Part shown: piece by piece, positions 48,808 to 57,365 of the stretch
How the letters are laid out: the number at the start of each line of letters is the position of its first letter
Position numbering within the stretch: the first letter of the stretch is position 1
Assembly (NCBI GenBank): GCA_903858935.1
Contig: CAIOKO010000228.1
Span: 1 to 58,005 of the forward strand
Direction: 5' to 3'
Source: an uncultured Schlesneria sp.
GTDB lineage: Bacteria; Planctomycetota; Planctomycetia; Planctomycetales; Planctomycetaceae
DNA length: 58,005 nt
Program-made: the position numbers and the translations under genes
Notes under the pieces: model-generated
What the model saw: the letters and a program-made list of their open reading frames with translations, nothing else
Database searches by the model: none
What the model was told of the DNA's origin: nothing

Positions 48808-50558
48808 ATCTTCTCGAACGTTACAGCCTGCCGCTGCTGACAAAAGAGCTGATCGAGCAGGCAAACAGTAAGCGCACGTATATTCTGCGAGTTGTTTACG
48901 CCGTGGTGCTGTATGGCGCCGCCTTGTGGTATTACAGCGACCTGAACAACGGCGGAGCAGCCGCTGGATTAGTGAACCTTGGGAAAGGGCGAGCCTTTTT
49001 TCAATTGCTGGTCAACGTCCAGACATTTGCAATCATTTTTCTGCTGCCGGCGATTACTTGCGGCGCCCTGACAGTCGAAAAAGAAAAAGATACGCTCGCA
49101 TTGCTGCTGCTCACCAAACTCAGTTCGTGGACGATTGTATTTGAAAAACTGGTCAGTCGAGTCCTGGCCATGGGAACCTACCAGCTTCTGTCGCTCCCGT
49201 TGTTTGCGATCGTCTACGGGATGGGGGGCGTCGAATTAAGCGGGATTATTCACGCGGTCATCAGCTTATTGGCTTTGACGATTGTCGTCGCCTCGGTCTC
49301 GATCCTGTGTTCGACGTGGTTTCGCACGACTTCGGAAGCGTTCATTCTTTCCTATGTCATCCTGTTTTTTTTCGGTTGTTGCCACGCATTTGCCATCGAA
49401 TTGATGTACGTTCAGACCTTGAGGATGAATCAACGCAACTGGCCGAATATCTCACAAGGTCAATCCTTCTGGCAGGCGATCACCGCTGCGTTTTCCACAG
49501 ACACCGCGATATCATTGCAAGCACTTGCCATCTGTCTGGCGAGCGTACTGATTGCATCAAAGGTTCTGTTCGCCAGGGCGTTTGTGCCGCCGAGAAACAT
49601 TATTTTAGAGCTGTTCCAACGAGCAGACCGCTTTTTCAACGAATTGAATGAGTCGACAACGGGCGGGATCGTACTGGTTCCAGACCGCGAAACACTGCCG
49701 ACTTTTCAACCGATCACCTGGCGCGAAACTCGAAAGAAATCACTGGGGACGTTTCGCTATCAATTCCGAATTTTGATGTTCCTGTTAGCACCGCTGGTGC
49801 TTGTCATTGCCGCGATATTGAGTGACGGTCGAAACGATTTCACCAGTCCCTTTCGGGGTTTTCCAGCGTTCTTCTGGTTTGTTTCTGTGATCTGCCTGAC
49901 AATCCATGCGACGGGTGTCATTGCGGCGGAACGAATTCGCCAGACGCTGGATGTTTTGCTGGTTTCCCCACTGACTCCCACTGAAATCGTGCTGGAAAAG
50001 CTGTCGGGAGTCCGTCGTCTGATCAAGATTTTAATGGTTCCATTCGCTGTGCTGGTTCTGTTCCAAGCCATCTGGACCGGCTACGTTCTTCAAGGGGCTC
50101 TGCAGGCAAAGCAACGGAGCGTCGATTTCTGGCTGGAACTGGTCACCGCGACGTTGGTGCCGGTCTTCTATATGCCGATCATCATGTGGGTTGGCTTCCA
50201 GTTTGGTCTTCGTGCACGAACCCAGATTCAAGCGATTCTGGCGACCTTAACAACAGTCGTTTTAGCGTGCATCATCCCCATTGTGTTCGTCAGTACTTTC
50301 AGCGTCATGTATCAACGAGTCTTCTCGTTGATACTCTGGGTCAGTCCACTTCAAATGGCTTTCCCAACATCTGTTTTCGGACCGGGGTATAACCTTTTCC
50401 AGGAAAATACGAAGTTGGCATGGATTGTCGTCGTTGTCCATTTCGCCTTGTATGGAATTATCTGGTGGTGGCTGCGAAAGAACGCACTGCAATCGTTTTC
50501 AAAGGTCGTGCGTCGCATGGAGCCAGGCAGCAGGAACCGACAGAGCGAGGCCAGATAA
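48804..50558 (+). CDS. ABC-2-type transporter permease
   Basis: A 584-residue integral membrane protein with about a dozen hydrophobic segments (for example VNVQTFAIIFLLPAITCGAL and VSVICLTIHATGVIAAERI). The first half has the ABC-2 pattern LTVEKEKDTLALLLLTKLSS, and an equivalent AERIRQTLDVLLVSPLTPTE occurs in the second half. That repeat suggests a duplicated half-permease in one chain, so it may be a full-size permease for the 47875 ATPase. GTG start overlaps the ATPase gene stop. The substrate is unknown; drug, lipid or polysaccharide export are all possible. Confidence 0.88.
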   Translation: MNLLERYSLPLLTKELIEQANSKRTYILRVVYAVVLYGAALWYYSDLNNGGAAAGLVNLGKGRAFFQLLVNVQTFAIIFLLPAITCGALTVEKEKDTLALLLLTKLSSWTIVFEKLVSRVLAMGTYQLLSLPLFAIVYGMGGVELSGIIHAVISLLALTIVVASVSILCSTWFRTTSEAFILSYVILFFFGCCHAFAIELMYVQTLRMNQRNWPNISQGQSFWQAITAAFSTDTAISLQALAICLASVLIASKVLFARAFVPPRNIILELFQRADRFFNELNESTTGGIVLVPDRETLPTFQPITWRETRKKSLGTFRYQFRILMFLLAPLVLVIAAILSDGRNDFTSPFRGFPAFFWFVSVICLTIHATGVIAAERIRQTLDVLLVSPLTPTEIVLEKLSGVRRLIKILMVPFAVLVLFQAIWTGYVLQGALQAKQRSVDFWLELVTATLVPVFYMPIIMWVGFQFGLRARTQIQAILATLTTVVLACIIPIVFVSTFSVMYQRVFSLILWVSPLQMAFPTSVFGPGYNLFQENTKLAWIVVVVHFALYGIIWWWLRKNALQSFSKVVRRMEPGSRNRQSEAR

Positions 50559-50769
50559 TCAGTGCTCGTTGAATTGAATGAGGACACTGAGTCGCAGAAG
50601 ACTCCGAAGAGGCTTCCGGCTCAGATCAAAATCGCCGTCTCGCTCTGCCGGGGCGATCGCCGAATTGCATCAGACCTCAACTGACGCTTGAAAGCCCCGA
50701 TGGATCACAAGGTCAATGGCAAATCGGTTTTCTTCTCGGCGGAGCAAGAAGACGACTTTGGCAGAATGC

Positions 50770-50800
50770 TTGAAACTTGATTCATCGAGTTAAGTTTCAA
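50770..50800. terminator. hairpin between convergent genes
   Basis: TTGAAACTT (50770-50778) pairs with AAGTTTCAA (50792-50800). It lies in the 304-base gap between the permease stop and the converging lipoprotein gene. The T-run is weak, so terminator function is likely but not certain. The rest of the gap holds nothing I recognise. Confidence 0.5.
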
Positions 50801-50862
50801 ACCTGAAGAACTCGGATGACGTGGCACAAAAGCTAAACTTTCGCCGAGACCACAAGCTGCTT

Positions 50863-52149
50863 TCATCCACCCAAAGGAAGTGTCAACAACGGACCCGCTG
50901 GCTTACCGTCTGCTTCCTGAACAGCAAATAGGATCTCGTAAATCGCCATTACTGCGCGAGAATTGACATCGTTTGGTGCGACATAGAACCAGTAGCCTCG
51001 GTACTTCACTGCAATTTCTGATTGTTTTGGCCGATGTCGGCTGCAACAAACCTGAAACAACCCCCGCGTCACCTGTGTCCAATCGTAAAGTTCACCAGTT
51101 TCATCGGGCGTCATCGGCGCGATCCCGCACGTCACGTGATCATCGGGAACGCAGACTCCTTTTGACAAAAATACCCCAATTTGAAGCATCGAACGCATGT
51201 TGACGTAAATCGTGTCACCGGAACCGATATCAACTTCTTCCGGCACACCAGGTCTTCGGTCTGGGTGGTCTCCGCTCAATTCCGATTTGATTTTGTAGAC
51301 CGTCAATCCTGGTTTCAGCCGAAAAATTCGAGCAAACTCCAGAATTTCCGGTGCGTGTCGATCTTGTTCACGGACTCGCAAAATCAGCGTCCGCTCTCTT
51401 TTTCTGACGGTCATTCGATTGTCGTCATTTTTGCGGAAGACGTAATTTTCCTTGGCCGCACTCACCAGGTCGCCACCACAGACCCGCTCAATCGGAATCG
51501 GATCAGAGGCATCGTCGGTGTCTTCAAATTTTCGCACGGTCAACTCGATAGCCCCGCGATGTTCGAGTGCCGACAAAAGCTGCACGCCGCGGCGAAACTC
51601 ATCGTTATTATCGGGCGAACTCGGCATCATGGCGATGGCCCGAGTCGCGTTGGGAACGTCGTTAATGTCGTTAACCGCCATCAGAAAGAACTGCTCGACA
51701 TTCGCGCCCGCATTCACCACGCTGAATAATTCGGCCGAAAGAGGTGTCAGTAACGCTTTCGCAATTTCCTGGCCGCTCCGCGGATGAAAACTGAGTGTGG
51801 GGGCATCGCGCACAAACAGATCGCCCAGTCCTAGGTTACTAAAACCGGGACCGCTACCATCCAGGCCGTAGCTGTAATTGCCTCGACCCGAGACCTCGAA
51901 CTGACTGGTGATATTGTTAAGGTCGATGAAAATTGGCGAATCGGCGTAACGCAATCGAACAATGTTCAGCAAGATCTGTTCGTCGTTGGTTTTCCGATAG
52001 GCTTCGTTGTATCGAGTACGGGTCAGGCTGACTGCCGCCGGCCCCAGACATCCGCTCGATAAAATCGAAACACCAACCATGAGAGCCAGACCGAGGATGG
52101 TGCCACCGGGCTTGCGATTAAGTCGAGGTTCGAATTTCTGTTGGGACAT
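50863..52149 (-). CDS. lipoprotein of unknown function (RYNEAYRKTNDEQILLNIVR family)
   Basis: A 428-residue putative lipoprotein. ATG 52149 precedes KPGGTILGLALMVGVSILSS then GC, a lipobox. The mature N-terminus RTRYNEAYRKTNDEQILLNI is a pattern I associate with conserved proteins of unknown function in proteobacteria and planctomycetes. Two pairs of cysteines occur near the end (VCVPDDHVTC, VCCSRH). The frame extends to 52320 without family-like residues. It is divergent from the acidic repeat protein gene, with the promoter of that gene between. Confidence 0.72.
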   Translation of the reverse strand: MSQQKFEPRLNRKPGGTILGLALMVGVSILSSGCLGPAAVSLTRTRYNEAYRKTNDEQILLNIVRLRYADSPIFIDLNNITSQFEVSGRGNYSYGLDGSGPGFSNLGLGDLFVRDAPTLSFHPRSGQEIAKALLTPLSAELFSVVNAGANVEQFFLMAVNDINDVPNATRAIAMMPSSPDNNDEFRRGVQLLSALEHRGAIELTVRKFEDTDDASDPIPIERVCGGDLVSAAKENYVFRKNDDNRMTVRKRERTLILRVREQDRHAPEILEFARIFRLKPGLTVYKIKSELSGDHPDRRPGVPEEVDIGSGDTIYVNMRSMLQIGVFLSKGVCVPDDHVTCGIAPMTPDETGELYDWTQVTRGLFQVCCSRHRPKQSEIAVKYRGYWFYVAPNDVNSRAVMAIYEILFAVQEADGKPAGPLLTLPLGG

Positions 52150-52537
52150 GCGGCGATACCAATCGGTTGAACCGTTCTGCTGAACCGTTCGGGCATGTTC
52201 ACCGGGACTGAGTTCGCACATCGCGCTAAAAAAGAAACCGTCTCTCCTTATGTCGTCAGACTGACTGAAAAACTTGACTCGATCGGCATTATTTGCATTA
52301 TCCCTATAACCAGACCTCAACTTGACTGGTTGACGGGACGACCATAACGATCCTGAGTCCCATTCAACAATTTCATGACTTGACTCGACAAGTCTATGTG
52401 ATGTTGTCGAATTCTGGTTTCCAGAAACGCCGATTGAGAATCTAACTGTAAAATTCGCCCCGGCCTTTTTGTGGCGGGAAATATGTCAATGACGTCATCA
52501 AACGCGGAATTTAAATTTTTTCATCAAAGTCTGGTTT

Positions 52538-52566
52538 TTGACCCCTTGGTGTTGTCAGAATAAACT
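52538..52566 (+). promoter_or_regulatory. sigma70-like promoter upstream of the acidic repeat protein
   Basis: TTGACC (52538-52543), a 17-base spacer and TAAACT (52561-52566) match -35/-10 consensus well. A start near 52573 would give about a 60-base leader before ATG 52635. An 8-bp palindrome TGACGTCA lies upstream at about 52487-52494. The stretch 52150-52634 between the divergent genes holds nothing else I can name. Confidence 0.5.
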
Positions 52567-52634
52567 TGTGATGTCGGCCGAAGTTCGCCGACCAGTCGCC
52601 AACCCTGATTTTTGTATCGAGCGGAGTTCGACAG

Positions 52635-54404
52635 ATGGCCCCGAATAAGAAATACCTGAGCCTGGAAGAAGCTGCTGCTCAGATCGGGATCAAGACAGAA
52701 GATTTAATCCGCCTGCGTGAAAAGGGTGAGGTTCGGGGTTTTGCTGATCGGGGTACCTGGAAGTTCAAGGCGGACGACGTAGCCGAGTATCGCCGCCGTC
52801 AACAACCGGACTCAGACCCCGACCTTCAAATCATCGACGACTTTAGTGAGTCTGAAAGCGATGACGTTGGCAAACAGGCCACAGTGATTCGTAAAGGTGG
52901 TCCGGCAAAATCAGATAGTGACGTACGTTTGGTTACAGACGACCCAGATCAGAAGAAAAATCGCCTGACGGGAAGTAGCGATGAACTCCCTTCTGTCGGA
53001 CTTCACGATTCAGACAGCGACGTTCGTCTTGTTGAACCTTCTAAAGGGATCGAGCAGGGAAGTGATAGTGATGTCACGCTTGTCGTCCCACGAAAAGATT
53101 TGAAGTCGGATTCAGACAGCGACGTTCGCATGGTCGACATGCCAGAATCTCGCAATGATTCGAAATCACGCTCGAAAATCGATTCGGACAGCGACATTCG
53201 TTTGTCCCCGTTCTCGGACAGCGACAGCGACGTCCAACTAATCGGACCGAAATCAAAAGATGGCAACCCAGGAAGCGATAGCGACGTTTCTTTATTTTCA
53301 AATCGCTCCAAGACCTCGGCTAAGTCCAATAGCAGTGATAAAACCCTGGACATGGGTCCGGCGAGTTCCGGCATCGATTTTGATCTGGTCGACTCGAGTC
53401 GCTCGGGATCGGCCCTGCATGAGGGAGACGATTCGTCGATTACACTCGCTGGTGATAGCGGAATTCAGTTGGCTGGGGCCGATAGTGGAATCCGTCTGAG
53501 TGGCGATAGTGGTATTCGGTTGGGGGGAGATAGCGGAATTCGACTGGGAGTCGACAGTGGAATTCGACTCGGCGGCGACAGTGGGATTCGGCTGAGCGAC
53601 GATAGCGGTGTGCAGCTCAAGAAACCTGCAGACAGCGGAATTTCGCTGGAAGGAGCCGACAGCGGCGTTCGACTTGCCGACAGTGGAATCAATTTGGGTG
53701 AAGAAAGCGCCATCCGAATGAAACCCACCAGCAGCAAGATCAAGAAAGGTGGCAGCAGCAAGAACCTGAAGGGGTCGAAAAAGCCCGCTGAAGACGATCT
53801 TGAAGCGACCTTGCCAATGCATCTTGATTCGTTGAGCGACGATGATCTGAGTTCGTCGACAGCCCCGTTCTTGTCATCGATCAGCGATGATGATTTGAAT
53901 ACGTCGGATCTCGATGCGTTCAATCCCGGCGACACCTCCGAACTTCAGTCGATGGGCGACCTGGAACAAAATGTCGTCATGTTCGACGACGATGAAGAAG
54001 ATGCACCTCCCGTTTCCAGTAAGAAGAAACAGAAGACGGTTGAAGAAAGCATCTTTGAAATCGACGAAGTCGAAGATGGTTCCATGGAGGAACTGGAAGT
54101 CTCGGACGAAGATCTCAGCGGCGAAAATGAGATCGATGATCTGGCGTTTGATGACGACGATATCGAGTCCGAGGACGGTTTCTCCGGGTCGAGCAAGCTT
54201 GGGATGGGGAGCGGGCAAAAGGTCCCCGTCGCACAAGAGGCTGAATGGACTGCCGGGTTCTTGTCGCTACTGTTCGCATCACTGCTGTTTCTGGTCGCAG
54301 GATCATGGATGGCGGCAGACTTGCTGCACAATGTCTGGTCAAAAGGCGAAGAATCACCCATTAACCCAGGCATCGCGGGAATCCTGGCATCTCTATGGAA
54401 GTAA
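52635..54404 (+). CDS. membrane-anchored HTH protein with DSDSDV and DSGIRL repeats
   Basis: A 589-residue protein. Residues about 5-55 (YLSLEEAAAQIGIKTEDLIR then LREKGEVRGF) look like a MerR/excisionase-type helix-turn-helix. Next come about 7 Ser/Asp units of the form SDSDVRLV (residues about 90-230), then about 10 units of DSGIRLGG form (about 265-355), then a Lys-rich piece (SSKIKKGGSSKNLKGSKK) and a very acidic segment. A single hydrophobic helix (GFLSLLFASLLFLVAGSWMA) lies near the C-terminus. DNA binding and an inner-membrane tether are thus suggested on one chain. The repeats may be phosphorylation targets or FHA ligands; this is inference. I know no characterised protein like this. 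Confidence 0.85.
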   Translation: MAPNKKYLSLEEAAAQIGIKTEDLIRLREKGEVRGFADRGTWKFKADDVAEYRRRQQPDSDPDLQIIDDFSESESDDVGKQATVIRKGGPAKSDSDVRLVTDDPDQKKNRLTGSSDELPSVGLHDSDSDVRLVEPSKGIEQGSDSDVTLVVPRKDLKSDSDSDVRMVDMPESRNDSKSRSKIDSDSDIRLSPFSDSDSDVQLIGPKSKDGNPGSDSDVSLFSNRSKTSAKSNSSDKTLDMGPASSGIDFDLVDSSRSGSALHEGDDSSITLAGDSGIQLAGADSGIRLSGDSGIRLGGDSGIRLGVDSGIRLGGDSGIRLSDDSGVQLKKPADSGISLEGADSGVRLADSGINLGEESAIRMKPTSSKIKKGGSSKNLKGSKKPAEDDLEATLPMHLDSLSDDDLSSSTAPFLSSISDDDLNTSDLDAFNPGDTSELQSMGDLEQNVVMFDDDEEDAPPVSSKKKQKTVEESIFEIDEVEDGSMEELEVSDEDLSGENEIDDLAFDDDDIESEDGFSGSSKLGMGSGQKVPVAQEAEWTAGFLSLLFASLLFLVAGSWMAADLLHNVWSKGEESPINPGIAGILASLWK

Positions 54405-54519
54405 TGTGACTTTCCTAGCAGCGGCTACCAGCCGATGCTACAAGTCGGAGCCGCGCTCACCGATTTCAGGTGTCAGCGATAAATTCATGGCTGATTTCAC
54501 GCAGGCGGCTCCGGCAGCC

Positions 54520-54605
54520 GCATTCTCCTCCCGATCAACGCGCGAACGATAATCCTATTCTTAACCCGTCGTCCGACGCGCACAAACCGGCTGTGCCGGC
54601 TATGG
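54520..54605. repeat. dispersed repeat, copy 2 of 2
   Basis: Similar order of blocks to 47530-47640: GGCGGCTCCGGCAGCCGC, CAACGCGCGAACG, CGACGCGCACAAACCGGCT, GGCTATG. It lies between two convergent genes (HTH repeat protein and the 54600 gene). Identity by eye is about 70 percent over the conserved blocks. Confidence 0.6.
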
Positions 54606-55136
54606 CAGAAATCCCTTTTCGCGCAGTTCCTGAATGTTATCAGGCGCGCTTTGCATGATCCGCTCAGACGCGTACCTCAGCACGGCAAAACCAGCAAGCG
54701 GGGCAGGGGCTGCCAGGATCGCGACCCGATCCTCGTCTTCGGTATCTAGCTGTCGGCCAAGCTTGGCAATCGATTCTTCCACGCTGTCACTGACGATCTG
54801 CTTTATCCCCGCCTGATTCCTCAGCCTCAAATTCGAGAACGACGCCGTTCTGGACAAGATAAATTGCGCCAGATCCTGATCATCCGCATCATCAAAAAAA
54901 TCTTCGAACTCCGGAATTCCGCTGTCAGGTGTGATGATTCTGGGACGTGCCACTTTGACATTCCCCCGCACGATGCTGACCGCCTGATCCTCTTTCGGCC
55001 CTGAGAGAACGAGATAATAGGGAAGGTCAGTCTCACCGAAAGTAAACAGAGAGTACCTGACTCCTCGGGCGATTGTCACAGCTTCCCAAGCCGCACGAAA
55101 ACGACGTTCGTTTGAAAAACTATCCATCGGAAACAC
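54600..55136 (-). CDS. small protein of unknown function
   Basis: A 178-residue soluble protein with no signal peptide or membrane segment. It has a mixed-charge beta-rich N-terminal half (VRYSLFTFGETDLPYYLVLS) and an acidic middle (EFEDFFDDADDQDLAQFIL). GTG 55136 follows AGGAG with 8-base spacing and is preferred; ATG 55127 is also possible. I do not recognise the family. It converges on the HTH repeat protein gene, and its neighbours give no hint of its role. Confidence 0.7.
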   Translation of the reverse strand: MFPMDSFSNERRFRAAWEAVTIARGVRYSLFTFGETDLPYYLVLSGPKEDQAVSIVRGNVKVARPRIITPDSGIPEFEDFFDDADDQDLAQFILSRTASFSNLRLRNQAGIKQIVSDSVEESIAKLGRQLDTEDEDRVAILAAPAPLAGFAVLRYASERIMQSAPDNIQELREKGFLP

Positions 55137-55794
55137 AACCGACTCTCCTCTTGCGGACCAATGTCAATTCGCTTGTTGCCATACCACTAAACCGGCGCCG
55201 CATCAGCCAGATACAACACAATGATCGCTACTCTGACGAAGCAAAAAAACATGAAGCATGGAATTGTCAGCCAAACACAATAAAGGTTTCGACTGGCTGA
55301 TATAGTTGAGCCGAACGGGCACATGAAAACAAGCGCCATTTGTAATTCGCAAGCATGCCACTGGAGGGCGAAGTCGGACGCCGGTGGCAAATTTCGAAAG
55401 TGTTGGAATTTTTGGGTGTTGTTTTAGTGTCCTGGTTTTCGTGTATTTTTTTGACGGATCGGTTTCCCTTGCCCTTTCAGGTGATTCCCCGGTTATCTGG
55501 AAGAATACCTGGGGCGGCGCTCGAAGCCGAGCGTGCCTCAGGCTGAAAATTCGAAAACGCTTGTTTGTCCACATCGACTTTAATATCTGAAATGAAGTCA
55601 TAAATTGCTTTCTTTCCCTTCAAAACAATCCTGAGTCCCGGATCGATTTAGTCGAAACCTATTTGGCAATTTTCTGGCGAGTCTCGCTGATGCTATTGTA
55701 GACTGTCGCTTTCACGTCGGCCGTTGTTAGTCGCCTTGCCAGAGCAGGGGACAGGCGGCCCGTCCTCGACTTTCTTCGTTGGGGAACTAAAAAT
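55137..55794. other. 658-base gap with one palindromic repeat
   Basis: Short frames occur but none is convincing. The stretch contains the second copy of the 39-bp palindromic repeat (55508-55546). The GGGGAA upstream of ATG 55795 is the RBS of the next gene. Confidence 0.5.
55508..55546. repeat. 39-bp palindromic repeat, copy 2 of 2
   Basis: CCTGGGGCGGCGCTCGAAGC followed by CGAGCGTGCCTCAGGCTGA, matching copy 1 (17996-18034) at 32 of 39 positions. CCTGGGG pairs with CCTCAGG (one G/T), and the positional change at 3 and 33 preserves pairing. Confidence 0.75.
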
Positions 55795-56145
55795 ATGAAG
55801 AAAACAGCCCGCGACTTGTTGAACTCACTGTTCATGGGCACCGAATCACGGACGAAACAACTTTCCGTCGAAGAAGCCGAGATCGAGTTTTCAGTTGCCT
55901 TAGACTGGGGCGGGCCAGAACCGATTCCGTTCGGAGCACTCTTTCCACAATGGCAACAACTGAAAGCAAAGATAAAACCGACTGACGAATTGTGGGAGTT
56001 TCGCACGATGTTTCCGAGAGGCGACGGCGTGCGTGGAATCAAAATTATTCGCATAGGAAAAGTGATTGATACAATCGGAGCGGTCTGGATACCGGATCAA
56101 AATACGGCACCAAAGAGGCGGGCTGCGAGCAAAAAACAGCGGTAA
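55795..56145 (+). CDS. small protein of unknown function
   Basis: A 116-residue soluble protein, with GGGGAA 9 bases before ATG. Mid-protein it reads PIPFGALFPQWQQLKAKIKP and WEFRTMFPRGDGVRGIKIIR; the end is Lys/Arg-rich (PKRRAASKKQR). No family recognised. It may be a real gene because of the RBS and codon use, but its size leaves doubt. The decayed RDD gene lies downstream on the same strand. Confidence 0.6.
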   Translation: MKKTARDLLNSLFMGTESRTKQLSVEEAEIEFSVALDWGGPEPIPFGALFPQWQQLKAKIKPTDELWEFRTMFPRGDGVRGIKIIRIGKVIDTIGAVWIPDQNTAPKRRAASKKQR

Positions 56146-56285
56146 AAAGAGAGAAACGAAAGAAGCCTGACGTGGACCAGGAGGACCATAAATGAGGCTG
56201 GAAAGTCCTGCTTCAACGGACGTCGGAATCCTAGTGTCAGCTCGAAAACTCCCTCTGTTACTTCGGTACGCCTTCTAATTTCACA

Positions 56286-57365
56286 GTGACAATTTCTGAG
56301 CAAGCCAGCCATTTACTGCTGACTTCGATGAGCGGTTTGTACACCGGATATCGATCGGGTTTCGAGTTTGGCGACGAATTCGCCAATTGCGCTTCCGCAA
56401 TGGCGCCCGAAAACGCGCCACACGACGTCTCTGGATGGGTACCAATCGTTTGGGTTCAAATCGCAAGCGATCGGCACGGCCTATTACTCATTAGCAACAA
56501 TGAGTCCATGCGTTTTGTCCGACAATACCCAGATGGACGCGTTGCCTGACTCGTCGATGACACCACCGCCAACAGCGACGATCATTCTCCCTGGATCGTG
56601 GCGAATTCTTCGGAAGACATTTCTTATGTCATCGCCGACGATCAGAACTGGGGTTCGGCTACGATTCGACGAATCGAGGGAGAAACAGTGCACCCGCTGC
56701 ATCTGTTCATCCCTGGCTTCCAACAGGTGTATCTTGACCGCTGGAAATGGGTCATGTTGCGACTGGCAAGCGTCTGGATTATACCGATGGCCGTTTTGCT
56801 GGCGTGTACCAGTTTTTTGACACGATGCGTGGCGCTCACTCCATTCGAGTCCAATCGTGCACAAGCGTTGCTCCCACCAGTTTGGCATCGCGATCTGGCT
56901 CTCGTGATTGACGTGGCGTTTGTGTTCGCGGTTTAATTTTTAATGTGGCGAGTCTACTAGGCGAGTTTTGGATTGCAATGGCCAACTCCCGAGAAACCAG
57001 GTCTGGCCGATTCGCTCGTCGGCATGGAATGGGGGATTCGCACGGGAGAACTCTTTGACGCATACATCAGCCTCTCCTTTTCACCCCTGAATTGGATCAC
57101 ATTACCGTTTGACCTTCATTTTTCCTTCTTTGGAATTCTCGTCGCATTGATCCTGCCACCGTGCGCGTTGAAGGTCTATCTCGAAAGTCAATCTGGCCAA
57201 TCGCCGGGCAAATGGATTTTAGGAATTCGTACCGTCCAGACAACCCTGAAACCAAGCGGTTTTGCCAGCGTGCTCGTCCGCAATCTGTTGTACTGCGTCG
57301 ATATCCCGCTCATGTTGACGCCGATTCCCGCCGCCATCAGCTTGATGCTGTCGAACCGACTTTAG
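56286..57365 (+). pseudogene. RDD-family membrane protein gene with three in-frame stops
   Basis: The same reading frame continues through three internal stops: TGA at 56547-56549, TAA at 56934-56936 and TAG at 56958-56960. Between them the translation stays protein-like (ISNNESMRFVRQYPDG; VMLRLASVWIIPMAVLLAC; HRDLALVIDVAFVFAV). The last part, SGQSPGKWILGIRTV and LVRNLLYCVDIPLML, is a typical RDD domain. Since the frame is never shifted, the gene decayed by point substitutions, one of each stop type. Recoding is unlikely because all three stops are used. The original start is unclear; GTG 56286 is the first available in the open frame. Length is about 360 codons. Confidence 0.82.

Noticed and set aside
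55203-55601. A 132-codon reverse frame in the gap before 55795
   Set aside because: It contains the dispersed palindrome and has no family-like content or RBS.
56286-57365. Programmed stop-codon readthrough or selenocysteine in the RDD gene
   Set aside because: All three stop types occur in one frame, which recoding does not explain; a decayed gene is simpler.
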